DNA of 64,000 nucleotides from Pseudoxanthobacter soli DSM 19599 (lineage in GTDB: Bacteria > Pseudomonadota > Alphaproteobacteria > Rhizobiales > Segnochrobactraceae), in the NCBI RefSeq assembly GCF_900148505.1, contig NZ_FRXO01000002.1:673596-737595 (forward strand). The letters are read 5' to 3'. The position numbers and the translations under genes are program-made. Below are positions 39,157 through 47,864 of this stretch, piece after piece (within the stretch, counting starts at the first letter, position 1; each line of letters opens with the position of its first letter). The notes under the pieces were generated by a model. It saw only the letters and a list, made by a program, of their open reading frames with translations. It was not told the DNA's origin and ran no database searches.

Positions 39157-39567
39157 TCACCACCAGCCAACACCGCCCCACGGACCCCAATCCCAGGTGT
39201 TGTCCCACATGATGTCCTGATTGATCATCGCCGCCATCGTCTGTTCGTTGGCGAGATGCTGCTGGTACATCATCTGCTGGTAGGACTGGAAGTCGGACTG
39301 GTTGCCGACATAGAGGCAGTTGCAGACCGTGGGATCGGGATAGACGTAGGTCGTCGTGCCGTTCTTGTTGATCTGCGAGAACTTGTGCGCCGGCAGGCTC
39401 GTCAGCGCCTTCAGGCGCTCCGGCGTGTTGGCAGGCCGCGGCGTGAAGCCGGCTGCGGCAAGCATGTCTTCCTTGTTCACCACGGTCGACTGGCAGGCGG
39501 CGAGCAGCGCGCCGCCCAGAAAGACGGCGGCGACGGTCGCAGCGACCTTCTTCGGCAGGAACTTCAT
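39157..39567 (-). CDS. Small lipoprotein of unknown function
   Basis: The 136-residue precursor has a lipoprotein signal with lipobox LLAAC (Cys25). The mature part contains a CNC pair (Cys82, Cys84) in VCNCLYVGNQ and ends in an aromatic, Trp- and Gly-rich tail (WDWGPWGGVGWW). The same pattern occurs in other alphaproteobacterial lipoproteins that I cannot name with confidence. The start has GAGG seven bases upstream. It faces the OYE gene across the perfect hairpin at 39077. Confidence 0.75.
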   Translation of the reverse strand: MKFLPKKVAATVAAVFLGGALLAACQSTVVNKEDMLAAAGFTPRPANTPERLKALTSLPAHKFSQINKNGTTTYVYPDPTVCNCLYVGNQSDFQSYQQMMYQQHLANEQTMAAMINQDIMWDNTWDWGPWGGVGWW

Positions 39568-39955
39568 GAGTGGCCTCTCGGACAACGCGGGGGCTGAAAT
39601 GCGATCGCTCGTTCGGTTGATCCGGGATGCCCAACGGCACGGCTTCGAAGCCGATGCCCGCCCCCCGACCGAAACGGCGGCGATCTTGGGGGCTGTGTGG
39701 AACACGGTCAAGCCGCTGCGCGCGTGTTTCCGGCAAACAGGCCGCCGCGACGGCCAACAATCGCCATGGGGCGGGCATTTCGGGGTTTCTCTTGATTTGC
39801 TATAAACTTGGACGGCATCGAGCACGCCCCCACGGGGATGAAGCGCCGCCTGCCGCCGCGGTCCCGCCCAGGCGCGCCGGCTCGCCATGCCTCCCGCGAG
39901 ACGGCGTCACGCGACGCCCCGTCCACGCACGATCCCATCATGGAGAACAACCATC
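39568..39955. other. Divergent promoter region, no supported gene
   Basis: About 390 bases separate the lipoprotein gene from the DUF1284 gene on the opposite strand. The plus frame can be extended through here, but the translated segment is Pro/Arg-rich and does not belong to DUF1284. An AT-rich patch around 39782-39812 is the likely divergent promoter. Nothing else was recognised. Confidence 0.4.
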
Positions 39956-40477
39956 ATGACGGTGCGACTGCGCGGCCATCACCTCCTCTGCCTCCTCACC
40001 TTCAGCGGCCATGGCTACACCCCCGGCTTCACCCGGAACATGGAGCGGATCGCCCGCCGACTCGCCGCCGGCGAGGAAGCGGAAATGGTGGAAGGCCCAG
40101 ACGACATCTGCGTCGCGCTCGTGGACGAACTCGGCCCCGGGGACGCGCACTGCACGCTCTGCCACGTGGGAGAGCGCGACCGGAAGGCCATCGCCGCAGT
40201 CTCCGAACGGGTCGGACATCCGCTCGCACCACCCGGCCGCATCACGTTCGACCATGACACCCTGGCGCGCCTGCGCGCCGCCTTCTTCGACGGCACGATC
40301 CGCGCGGCCTGCGAGGACTGCGAATGGTCGGCGTTCTGCACCGCCATCGCGGCGAACGGGTTCGCCGGCACCCGTCTTGCGGCGCCCCGGAAGGCCGCGG
40401 CGGCACGTTCGGCAGCCCTCCCACCGGCTGCCATTTCCGCCGCCGGGGTGGCCGTCCGGATGCCGGAAGAAGAATAG
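39956..40477 (+). CDS. DUF1284 Cys-rich protein
   Basis: The 173-residue protein begins MTVRLRGHHLLCLLTFSG, the DUF1284 opening. It has cysteines at 12, 52, 66, 69, 119, 122 and 128, in motifs HCTLC and CEDCEWSAFC. This spacing suggests a bound metal, zinc or an iron-sulfur cluster, but no function is known. The C-terminal ~40 residues are Ala/Arg-rich. The ATG at 39956 is preceded by TGGAGAAC. The CAP-domain gene starts 70 bases downstream on the same strand. Confidence 0.85.
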   Translation: MTVRLRGHHLLCLLTFSGHGYTPGFTRNMERIARRLAAGEEAEMVEGPDDICVALVDELGPGDAHCTLCHVGERDRKAIAAVSERVGHPLAPPGRITFDHDTLARLRAAFFDGTIRAACEDCEWSAFCTAIAANGFAGTRLAAPRKAAAARSAALPPAAISAAGVAVRMPEEE

Positions 40478-40547
40478 CCGGCAAATCGTACCGGCTTCAC
40501 TCTTCCTTGGCTTGACCATGACAGCGGCGGTCGAAACAGTCGCCGTC

Positions 40548-41177
40548 ATGACCCGAATCACTCCCCTTCGACACCTCTCCCGGGCCCCGCGCGCGGCAGC
40601 GGCGGCCATCGCGCTCGCCCTCGCCGCCGGCCTTTCCGGATGCGCGGACACCTCGCCTTCGCGCTCGCAGCCGAGCTTCTACGATTATCTCGGCGTGCCG
40701 GGGGCGACCGTCGATGCCGCGATGGCGGCCTCCATGATCTCCGGCTATCGCGCCAACCACGGCCTCGGGCCGGTAAGCGTCGATCCCGAACTTGATCGGC
40801 TCGCCGCAGCGCAGGCCGCGGTGATGGCGAGCCGCAACGACATTCGCCACGCGCTCGACGGGGATCGCCAGACGAAGGCGAGGCTGGCAAAGGCGGGCTA
40901 TGTCACCACGACGGCCGTCGAGAACGTGTCGGCCGGCTACCGCACGCTGGCGGAGGCGTTCTCCGGCTGGCGGGATTCGCCGCCCCACAACAAGAACATG
41001 CTCAACCCGGCAGTCACCCGCATCGGCATCGGCATCGCCTATGCGCCGGACAGCAAGTACAAGGTGTTCTGGAGCCTGATCCTTGCAGCGCCGGCTTCAG
41101 CGCCCGCAGCGACGGCCGCGGCCGGATCGCCGGCCTCCGCGACCACCGCCGCCGCCCCGGCGAAGCCGGCCGGCTGA
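40548..41177 (+). CDS. CAP-domain (SCP/PR1-like) lipoprotein
   Basis: The 209-residue precursor has a lipoprotein signal (hydrophobic ~16-30, LSGC with Cys32) and a CAP domain. The domain shows SGYRANHGLGPVSVDPELDRLA, the signature ENVSAGYRTL and the WRDSPPHNKNMLNP stretch of CAP motif 4. CAP proteins have varied extracellular roles (protease-like, lipid binding), and bacterial YkwD-type members are uncharacterised. An upstream in-frame ATG at 40518 is possible. The C-terminal 35 residues are Ala/Pro-rich and probably unstructured. Confidence 0.85.
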   Translation: MTRITPLRHLSRAPRAAAAAIALALAAGLSGCADTSPSRSQPSFYDYLGVPGATVDAAMAASMISGYRANHGLGPVSVDPELDRLAAAQAAVMASRNDIRHALDGDRQTKARLAKAGYVTTTAVENVSAGYRTLAEAFSGWRDSPPHNKNMLNPAVTRIGIGIAYAPDSKYKVFWSLILAAPASAPAATAAAGSPASATTAAAPAKPAG

Positions 41178-41339
41178 CGCCGCCGCCCGCGCGATGCCGG
41201 TTGCGGCGCCGCAGGGCTGCCCGCGGATATCCGGCCGCGCTCCGGATCGGGCCGGTCGGCCGCCACCTCGAGCATTTCACCACGCGCGGGCGACACGCCC
41301 CCGCCGGACCTGCGTCCGATCTTCCGCCCGGAGCATGCG

Positions 41340-41954
41340 ATGCCCGATATCGACCCGGCAGCCGCCGAACGCCACCGCGCCAAGATGGCGAACCGCAAGC
41401 GCGTGCAGGACGAGGAAGTCGCCTCCAAGACCCGCGAGAAGGGCCTTCTCATCGTCCACACCGGCCCGGGCAAGGGCAAATCGACGGCCGCCTTCGGGCT
41501 GGCGCTGCGCACGCTCGGCCGCGGCGGTTCGGTCGGCGTGGTGCAGTTCATCAAGGGCGCCTGGGAGACCGGCGAGCGCACCGCCCTTGAGACGTTCGGC
41601 GACCGGGTTTCCTGGCACACCATGGGCGAAGGCTTCACCTGGGAAACGCAGGACCTGTCGCGCGATGTCGCCGCCGCGGAGCGGGCCTGGTCGCGTGCCG
41701 AGGAACTGATGGCCGATCCGCGGTTCGGCCTGGTCATCCTCGACGAACTCAACATCGCGCTGCGCTACGATTATCTCGATACCGCGACGGTGGTCGGCGC
41801 GCTTGCCGGGCGCCGCGAGGGCCTGCACGTGGTGGTGACGGGGCGCAACGCCCGGCCCGCGATGATCGAGGCCGCCGACCTCGTGACCGAGATGGCCCTC
41901 GTGAAGCACCATTTCGCCGCCGGGGTGAAGGCTCAGCCCGGCATCGAATTCTGA
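41340..41954 (+). CDS. cobO: Corrinoid adenosyltransferase CobO
   Basis: The 204-residue protein has the ATP-binding loop HTGPGKGKSTAAFG (40-53), VVQFIKGAW and LVILDELNIALRYDYL, characteristic of CobO/BtuR. It transfers the 5'-deoxyadenosyl group of ATP to cob(I)alamin or to cobyrinic a,c-diamide in the aerobic pathway. cobC follows 14 bases later, so both form an operon. No cobalamin riboswitch could be found in the 160 bases upstream. Confidence 0.95.
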   Translation: MPDIDPAAAERHRAKMANRKRVQDEEVASKTREKGLLIVHTGPGKGKSTAAFGLALRTLGRGGSVGVVQFIKGAWETGERTALETFGDRVSWHTMGEGFTWETQDLSRDVAAAERAWSRAEELMADPRFGLVILDELNIALRYDYLDTATVVGALAGRREGLHVVVTGRNARPAMIEAADLVTEMALVKHHFAAGVKAQPGIEF

Positions 41955-41968
41955 GCGGAGCCGTCACG

Positions 41969-43009
41969 GTGTCCCGTCACGGCCCCCTGAGGCCGCGTCT
42001 TCCACCGGCGCCGCTGGAGCATGGCGGCGACATGGGCGCCGCCCGCCGGCGGTTTCCCAACGCGCCCGAGCCGTTTCTGGACCTTTCGACCGGCATCAAT
42101 CCGACGCCCTATCCGCTGAACGCGCTGTCGCCGGCCTGCTTCACCCGGTTGCCCGAGCCGGACGGCCTTGCCGAACTCGCAGAGGCGGCGATGCGGCGCT
42201 ACGGGGCGCCCTCGCCGGCCCATGTCGTCTGCGCGCCGGGCACGCAGATCCTGCTGCCGGCGGTCGCCCGACTCGTTCCGCCGGGCCGCGCCACGGTGCT
42301 TTCGCCGACCTATGCCGAGCACGCCAGGGCGGCCGAACTCGCCGGCCACGCGGTGACGGAGGTCCCGAGCTTCGCCGAACTGCACGGCTCAGATCTCGCC
42401 GTCGCGGTCAACCCGAACAACCCGGACGGGCGGCTGGTGCCGCGCATCCGGCTGATCGATCTCGGCGCCGCGCTCGCCCGGCGCGGCGGGCTGCTCCTCG
42501 TCGACGAAGCGTTCATGGACGTGGCGACGCTCAGCGAAAGCGTGGCTGCGGACGTCGACCGCGGCGCCATCGTGGTGCTGCGCTCGTTCGGCAAGTTCCA
42601 CGGCCTCCCGGGCATCCGCCTCGGCTTCGCCATCGCCTCGCCCGGCACGGCCGCTGCCTTGCGCGCCGCGCTCGGGCCATGGGCGGTATCCGGTCCCGCG
42701 CTCGCCATCGGCAAGGCCGCGCTCTGCGACGACGCGTGGGCGCGCCAGATGCGTTCGGATCTCGCCTACGCGGCCGTCCGGCTCGACGGGATGCTCGAAG
42801 ACGCGGGGCTTGAGGTTCTGGGCGGTACGGCGCTGTTCCGCCTCGCCCGCTCGGACTATGCCCTGAGGTGGTACGAGCGCCTCGGCCAGTGCGGCATCCT
42901 CGTCCGCTGCTTCCCGGATCGCCCGGCATTGCTGCGCTTCGGGCTCCCGCGCGACGAGGCGGGCTACCAGCGGCTTGGCACGGCGCTCGCGCTCGGTCCC
43001 GTGGATTAG
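41969..43009 (+). CDS. cobC: Threonine-phosphate decarboxylase, PLP fold (CobC)
   Basis: The 346-residue class I aminotransferase-fold protein has HGGDMGAARRRFP at the N-terminus, NPNNPDGRLV (148-157), VDEAFMD (178-184) and the PLP lysine in RSFGKFHGLPGIRLGF (Lys209). CobC/CobD makes (R)-1-amino-2-propanol O-phosphate for the nucleotide loop of cobalamin. A GTG start 14 bases after cobO is used. The usual partner cobD (cobalamin synthase adenosyl step) is not next to it in this window. Confidence 0.93.
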   Translation: MSRHGPLRPRLPPAPLEHGGDMGAARRRFPNAPEPFLDLSTGINPTPYPLNALSPACFTRLPEPDGLAELAEAAMRRYGAPSPAHVVCAPGTQILLPAVARLVPPGRATVLSPTYAEHARAAELAGHAVTEVPSFAELHGSDLAVAVNPNNPDGRLVPRIRLIDLGAALARRGGLLLVDEAFMDVATLSESVAADVDRGAIVVLRSFGKFHGLPGIRLGFAIASPGTAAALRAALGPWAVSGPALAIGKAALCDDAWARQMRSDLAYAAVRLDGMLEDAGLEVLGGTALFRLARSDYALRWYERLGQCGILVRCFPDRPALLRFGLPRDEAGYQRLGTALALGPVD

Positions 43010-43017
43010 AGCGCTTT

Positions 43018-43043
43018 CCGATCTGATGGACTCATCAGATCGG
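43018..43043. repeat. Intergenic palindromic repeat after cobC
   Basis: CCGATCTGATG (43018-43028) and CATCAGATCGG (43033-43043) form a perfect 11-bp inverted repeat with four loop bases. The preceding TAGAGCGCTTT and the following CGCTTCAGATTCAAAAGC resemble dispersed palindromic units common in Rhizobiales intergenic regions. It begins eight bases after the cobC stop and could end that transcript. Confidence 0.7.
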
Positions 43044-43113
43044 CAAGAAATCGCTTCAGATTCAAAAGCTTGAGGCCGTTCGGCGGTCGGCGCCGCGGCA
43101 CCGGAGCGGAAGA

Positions 43114-44061
43114 CTACCGTGCCATGACCGGGCCGGTCGACATGTCGCCTCCACGGGTGGCGGCATCGATCTCGGTCCAGCTCGCGCCGATGATGCGGCC
43201 GGGCTTGCCGTCGACATCGGCCTGCAGCAACACCGCGCATCGCGACGCCTTGCCGGGCCGGTCTCCTTCCGTCGCCGTGCCGGGCATGTCTGCCGGCAGG
43301 TCACCCTTTTCGTCGATCTCCGAGACCGGAAGATCGATTTCGATCGCCGAGCCGTTCCACATACCGATGGCGCGGATGCCGCGCACCACGTTGCGATAGA
43401 ACAGCTCGCGTCCGTCGTTCTCGCCGCCGTGCACCATGACCGAGACCGACGGCAGCATCGACACCAGCCATACAGTGGCCGGAGCGACCGGCGTGCCCGG
43501 CGTGGCGGCGGCGACATGGATATGCACCGCCTCGTCTGAAGCACGGATGGAAATTGCGACCGGCAGCACATCGGACGACACCGCCTGGGCCACCCGGCGG
43601 CCGAGCGCGACGTCGTCTCCGCCGACCAGCACGCCGTTGCCGTCGATCACCAGCTGAGGCGTGTAGATCGAGCGATCACCGCGTCCGTTGGCGTAGGCGA
43701 ACTGCCGGGCGGAGTTGACGCGGGATGCCAGCGTATCGGTCCAGCCGAGATAGTCCCAATAGTCGACGGGATAGGTGAGCGCGACCACCGACGGGTCGTC
43801 AGCATAGCGGCCGATGGAATGGTCGGCCGGTGGGCAGGCGGCGCATCCCTGGCTGGTGAAGAGTTCCACCACAGCACGCGCGGGCTCGGAGACATTGCCG
43901 TTGTTGCCACCGCCGGCGCGGGCGGGAGCGACCTGGAGCGTCGCAGCGACCGCCAGAATCCCCGACGCGAGCAGCCCCTTCGCGAGCAGGCGACGAGAGA
44001 TGAGGGCGAACGATCCGCGGCGCGCCCTCCGCTTTGTCCCCGCGCCCTCACCCACTCCCAT
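43114..44061 (-). CDS. DUF1223 thioredoxin-fold exported protein
   Basis: The 315-residue precursor starts with a basic ISRRLLAKGLLASG segment and a hydrophobic helix (signal peptide to ~ residue 49). The DUF1223 domain follows, with FTSQGCAACPPAD (Cys73, Cys76), YWDYLGWTD and YTPQLVIDG. The CxxC in a thioredoxin-like fold points to a periplasmic disulfide or redox role. Alphaproteobacteria carry several members without assigned function. The start (ATG at 44061) follows GGGAG. An in-frame extension to 44553 is rejected. The ccm genes begin 256 bases upstream of its start on the same strand. Confidence 0.87.
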   Translation of the reverse strand: MGVGEGAGTKRRARRGSFALISRRLLAKGLLASGILAVAATLQVAPARAGGGNNGNVSEPARAVVELFTSQGCAACPPADHSIGRYADDPSVVALTYPVDYWDYLGWTDTLASRVNSARQFAYANGRGDRSIYTPQLVIDGNGVLVGGDDVALGRRVAQAVSSDVLPVAISIRASDEAVHIHVAAATPGTPVAPATVWLVSMLPSVSVMVHGGENDGRELFYRNVVRGIRAIGMWNGSAIEIDLPVSEIDEKGDLPADMPGTATEGDRPGKASRCAVLLQADVDGKPGRIIGASWTEIDAATRGGDMSTGPVMAR

Positions 44062-44317
44062 CTGTGCTCCCGTGAGCGCCGCCGGAGGCGCCCCGCGCGG
44101 GCAGGCGCGGGCGGGTCCGGTCGCGACAGGGGAAGAGGAAGACCGCGGCATCGGCAGGGATCGCTGTTCTGTTCGAGAAATCGACACTTCAGGAGACCCT
44201 GCCCGAGTGGGCAAGGCAAGACACGTCGGCTCGCGCTTCAAGCACCGCTTCGTGAGGTAAGGGGGGATGGCGGCGGTTCCGCGTCGGCCGGCAAAGGTCG
44301 CGGCGATGATTGCGCAT

Positions 44318-44962
44318 TCACGGAGACGGCGGGTCGGGCTCGGCGACCGCCCGGGCGACGGCGTCTGCGAACGGGCCGGAGAGCGCGGCCACATCGAGTG
44401 GCCCGACATATTTGAACCGCACGGTGCCATCGCGGCCGAGAACGTAGGTTTCGGGCACGCCGTAGACACCCCACTCGATGCCCGCCCGGCCGTCGGGGTC
44501 GACGCCGACGGCGGCGAAGGGATTGCCGAACCCGCCGAGGAAACGCAGGGCATTGCCCGGCCGGTCCTTGTAGTTGATGCCGGCGAGCACGATGCGCGGG
44601 TCTGATCCGAGTGTCATCAGCTGAGGGTGTTCCTCCCGGCAGGGCGCGCACCAGGAGGCCCAGACATTGACCACCGCCACCTTGCCCCGGAACGCCGCGG
44701 GATCGAAGCCGGGCACCGCCGCGCCGCCGCGGTCGAGCCCCGGAAGCGGCGCCAGCACCGTCGGCGGCGCGGCCCGGCCAACCAGCGGCGAGGGAACCAG
44801 GGACGGATCCTCCGTGCTGCCGAGCCGCAGCAGGAACAGGACGGCAAGGACGGAGAAGCCGAGAAGCGGCAGCAGCACCAGCACGCCGCGCCGGCGCGGC
44901 CGGGGTGTTGCGGGAGCCGCATCGGGAGGAACGCCGCCGGCCGGCGTCGCCGCGTCGTTCAT
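44318..44962 (-). CDS. ccmG: Cytochrome c biogenesis thiol-disulfide oxidoreductase CcmG (DsbE)
   Basis: The 214-residue protein has an N-terminal membrane anchor (27-47) and a thioredoxin-like periplasmic domain with VNVWASWCAPCREEHP (Cys105, Cys108), GINYKDRPGNALRFL and YGVPETYVLGRDG. It keeps apocytochrome haem-binding cysteines reduced for the Ccm lyase. Its ATG overlaps the ccmD stop by four bases (ATGA), so it is translationally coupled. The N-terminal ~25 residues are Pro/Ala-rich. Confidence 0.95.
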   Translation of the reverse strand: MNDAATPAGGVPPDAAPATPRPRRRGVLVLLPLLGFSVLAVLFLLRLGSTEDPSLVPSPLVGRAAPPTVLAPLPGLDRGGAAVPGFDPAAFRGKVAVVNVWASWCAPCREEHPQLMTLGSDPRIVLAGINYKDRPGNALRFLGGFGNPFAAVGVDPDGRAGIEWGVYGVPETYVLGRDGTVRFKYVGPLDVAALSGPFADAVARAVAEPDPPSP

Positions 44963-45147
44963 CGGCCCGCCCCCGGCGGCGCGCGCCGGTCCCGGCGCGC
45001 CTCGATTGTGGCGATCGCACCGAGGAGCCGCCGGCGTTCGAGCCGGAGACGCACGATCAGCCCCGCGACCACAAGCCCGGTGATCGCATAGGCCGCGACG
45101 ATGAAGCCGGCATGAGGGCCGAGGCCTTCAGGACCGAACAGGCTCAT
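44959..45147 (-). CDS. ccmD: Haem exporter protein CcmD
   Basis: The 62-residue membrane peptide starts MSLFGPEGLGPHAGFIVAAY and has one helix (14-35) followed by a basic tail (RLRLERRRLL). This is the family pattern; CcmD holds CcmC and CcmE together and releases holo-CcmE. It overlaps ccmC by four bases at one end and ccmG by four at the other. Confidence 0.9.
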   Translation of the reverse strand: MSLFGPEGLGPHAGFIVAAYAITGLVVAGLIVRLRLERRRLLGAIATIEARRDRRAPPGAGR

Positions 45148-46001
45148 CCGGGCGTTCCCTCTTCCGCGTTCCTGATATCCACAGTCTTGCCGAGGTCGAT
45201 ATTCCGGGCCGGACCGTTGCCGCCGCGCGGCGGACCGCTCGCGTCCCCGATCACCGCTCGTCTTGGCCGCTCGGCGGTCCTGAGCGCCAGCGCCCGCAGC
45301 CGGCGGCGGAGGATCTCGTTGCGCATCGCCATCAGGTGCAGCGTCGCGAACAGCAGCGTGAAGGCAAGCGCCATCACCAGAAGCGGCCAGAGGATCGACG
45401 GATCGATCGTCGGCCCGCCCATCCGGAACACGCTGGCGGGCTGGTGCAGGGTGTTCCACCAGTCGACCGAGAACTTGATGACGGGAATGTTGACGACCCC
45501 GACGAGGATCAGGACAGCGGCTGTGCGGCCGGCGCGGACCGGCTCCTCGATGGCGTGCCACAAGGCAATCAGGCCGAGATACATCAGGAACAGCACCAGC
45601 ATCGAGGTGAGGCGGGCGTCCCACACCCACCACGTGCCCCACATCGGCTTTCCCCACAGCGACCCCGTGACGAGGGCGAGGAAGGTGAAGGCGGCCCCGA
45701 GCGGGGCCGCCGCGCGCGCGGCGACATCGGCGAGGGGATGCCGCCACACCAGCGTACCAAGCGCCGAAACCGCCATCGCGACATAGGCCGCCATGCCCAG
45801 CCAGGCGGACGGCACGTGGACGAACATGATGCGGACGGTCTCGCCCTGCTGGTAGTCGGGCGGGGCCACGAACAGCGCCCCCCAAAGGCCGACCGCCATC
45901 ACCACCGTCGTGATGCCGGCGAGCCACGGCAGCACGCGCCCGGTGAACGCCAGAAAGCGGGCGGGATTGGCGAGGTCCGTGACGGCGGATGCGAACGGCA
46001 T
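45144..46001 (-). CDS. ccmC: Haem ABC exporter permease CcmC
   Basis: CcmC (285 residues) has six membrane segments and the haem-handling signature WGTWWVWDARLTS (121-133), with His residues in FVHVPSAW and LHQPASVF as haem ligands. It delivers haem to CcmE. The C-terminal ~50 residues are a basic, polar tail (AERPRRAVIGDASG) longer than in E. coli. ccmD and ccmG are coupled downstream, but ccmA and ccmB are not directly upstream, because mntH lies in between on the opposite strand. Confidence 0.96.
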   Translation of the reverse strand: MPFASAVTDLANPARFLAFTGRVLPWLAGITTVVMAVGLWGALFVAPPDYQQGETVRIMFVHVPSAWLGMAAYVAMAVSALGTLVWRHPLADVAARAAAPLGAAFTFLALVTGSLWGKPMWGTWWVWDARLTSMLVLFLMYLGLIALWHAIEEPVRAGRTAAVLILVGVVNIPVIKFSVDWWNTLHQPASVFRMGGPTIDPSILWPLLVMALAFTLLFATLHLMAMRNEILRRRLRALALRTAERPRRAVIGDASGPPRGGNGPARNIDLGKTVDIRNAEEGTPG

Positions 46002-46508
46002 GGCTTCTGCTCTGCGAACCGGCGCCCGGCTGCGGTCCGGGATGGCGGCGCGGCCGCCCCCGGCCCGCTCCGAGGCTCGTTACCCACCCAATCTAGAGCA
46101 TGAGCGGAAGCGGTGGAAACAGGGAACGGTCTGCATCGTCCGGCGGCGGAAGTCCGCACCGGCGGCGGCGCCATCCGGCGCACGCCGGAAATTCGCGCGA
46201 AACCGGGTGCGCGCCGGAACGTAGCCTCTCGGCGATACGTTTATTCGGAATAAGTCGCAAAAATTTCTCTGCAACTCTCGACAATGTCAGAGGCTGTCAT
46301 TAGTTTTGCAAATTAGTCGCATTAAGTGCTGATGGGCCATGAAAGGCCGTTGCGCCTCAGGTGCACCGGTCTCAGCCGGTCCAGGATGAACGCAATGCCT
46401 TTCCGTGCCGGCGTGGCCGGAGGCATCGGGAATTGTATGCGTAATTCAAGTCAGGGGGCGACGGTCGGTCGTATGTCGGCACGCCGGCCAGTCGCGCGGG
46501 GAGCATCG
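46002..46508. promoter_or_regulatory. Divergent regulatory region between ccmC and mntH
   Basis: The bases from about 46225 to 46330 are strikingly AT-rich in a GC-rich genome, as expected for promoters. Two candidate operators stand out. The palindrome TTATTCGGAATAA is at 46241-46253. TTGCAAATTAGTCGCA at 46306-46321 resembles the TTGCAAAT-type boxes recognised by Mur/Fur-family manganese regulators ahead of mntH. A longer in-frame extension of mntH to 46326 looks unlikely as protein. Confidence 0.45.
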
Positions 46509-47858
46509 ATGAACGAACCCAATTCGGCCCTTTCGGCGGAATCCGGCTGGCGTCGCGCCCGCTCCGGGCTCTCGCTGCCTGAAGTCCACGGCAGCATCTC
46601 GCCCCGGGCCGGCGCGTCGGTGTGGCGGCGTGCCGCTGCGTTCGCCGGCCCCGGCTATCTCGTCGCGGTCGGCTACATGGACCCCGGCAACTGGGCGACC
46701 TCGCTTGCCGGCGGCTCCGCCTACGGCATGACGCTGCTCGTCGTCGTGCTGATGTCGAGCCTGATGGCGATGCTGCTGCAGGCGCTTTGCGCCCGCGTCG
46801 CAGTCGCCACCGGCCGCGATCTGGCGCAGGCCTGCCGCGATGCCTTTCCGCGTCCGGTCGGCTACATGCTCTGGCTGCTCGCAGAGCTCGCGATCTGCGC
46901 CACCGACCTCGCCGAGGTGATCGGCACCGCGATCGGCCTCAACCTGCTGTTCGGCATTCCCCTTGAAATCGGCGTGGTGCTGACCGCGCTCGACGTGGCG
47001 CTGATCCTGTTCCTCCAGACGGTCGGGTTCCGCTGGATCGAGGCGTTCGTCGTCGCCATGCTCGGCGTCATCGCGGTGTGCTTCATCGTGCAGATCGGGC
47101 TTGCCGATCCGAACTGGGGCAGCGTCATCCGCGGCTTCGCGCCCACCACCGAGATCGTCACAAATCCCGGCATGCTCTATCTCGCGCTCGGCATCATCGG
47201 CGCGACGGTCATGCCGCACAATCTCTATCTGCACTCCGGCATCCTGATGACTCGCAGGCTCGGAGACACGCCCGCCGAGAAGCGCGAGTCGCTGAAGTTC
47301 GCGACGTGGGATTCCTCGATCGCGCTCGGCGTGGCGTTCTTCGTCAACGCCTCGATCCTGGTGCTCTCCGCGGCGAGCTTCCATGACCGGGGCCAGTTCG
47401 ACATCACCGAACTCGGCCAGGCCCATGCGCTGCTGCAGCCGCTGCTCGGCGCCGCCATCGCGCCCACGCTGTTCGCCATCGCACTGCTGTGTTGCGGCCT
47501 CAACTCCACCGTCACCGCGACGCTCGCCGGCCAGATCGTGATGGAAGGCTTCCTCTCGATCCGTCTGGCGCCGTGGCTGCGGCGGCTCATTACCCGTGCC
47601 ATCGCCATTCTGCCGGCCATCGTCGTGACAATCATCTACGGGGACGAAGGCACTGCGCATCTCCTCATCCTGAGCCAGGTGGTACTGAGCCTGCAACTGC
47701 CGTTCGCCGTGGTCCCGCTGGTGATGTTCACCGCGGACCGGCGCAAGATGGGCGAGTTCGTCGCCCCGCTGTGGATGACGGCGCTCGCCGCCATCACCGC
47801 TCTCATCATCATCGTGCTCAACGTGCGCCTGATCATCGAGGCGGCAGGGCTGCTCTGA
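46509..47858 (+). CDS. mntH: Nramp-family divalent metal (Mn2+) transporter MntH
   Basis: The 449-residue protein has the Nramp metal-binding motif DPGN (58-61) and MPHNLYLHS (235-243), plus 11 membrane segments. Bacterial members import Mn2+ (also Fe2+) with protons. The ATG at 46509 follows GGGGAG; an earlier ATG at 46326 would add ~60 basic residues and is rejected. It is inserted between ccmB and ccmC on the other strand. The stops of mntH and ccmB are six bases apart. Confidence 0.94.
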   Translation: MNEPNSALSAESGWRRARSGLSLPEVHGSISPRAGASVWRRAAAFAGPGYLVAVGYMDPGNWATSLAGGSAYGMTLLVVVLMSSLMAMLLQALCARVAVATGRDLAQACRDAFPRPVGYMLWLLAELAICATDLAEVIGTAIGLNLLFGIPLEIGVVLTALDVALILFLQTVGFRWIEAFVVAMLGVIAVCFIVQIGLADPNWGSVIRGFAPTTEIVTNPGMLYLALGIIGATVMPHNLYLHSGILMTRRLGDTPAEKRESLKFATWDSSIALGVAFFVNASILVLSAASFHDRGQFDITELGQAHALLQPLLGAAIAPTLFAIALLCCGLNSTVTATLAGQIVMEGFLSIRLAPWLRRLITRAIAILPAIVVTIIYGDEGTAHLLILSQVVLSLQLPFAVVPLVMFTADRRKMGEFVAPLWMTALAAITALIIIVLNVRLIIEAAGLL

Positions 47859-47864
47859 ACGCTA

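Noticed and set aside
41178..41339. Cobalamin riboswitch ahead of cobO
   Set aside because: The conserved B12-box sequence and the other characteristic motifs are missing in this 160-base gap.
46326..46508. Extended N-terminus of MntH from the ATG at 46326
   Set aside because: The additional ~61 residues are basic and unlike Nramp N-termini, and the ATG at 46509 has a good ribosome binding site.
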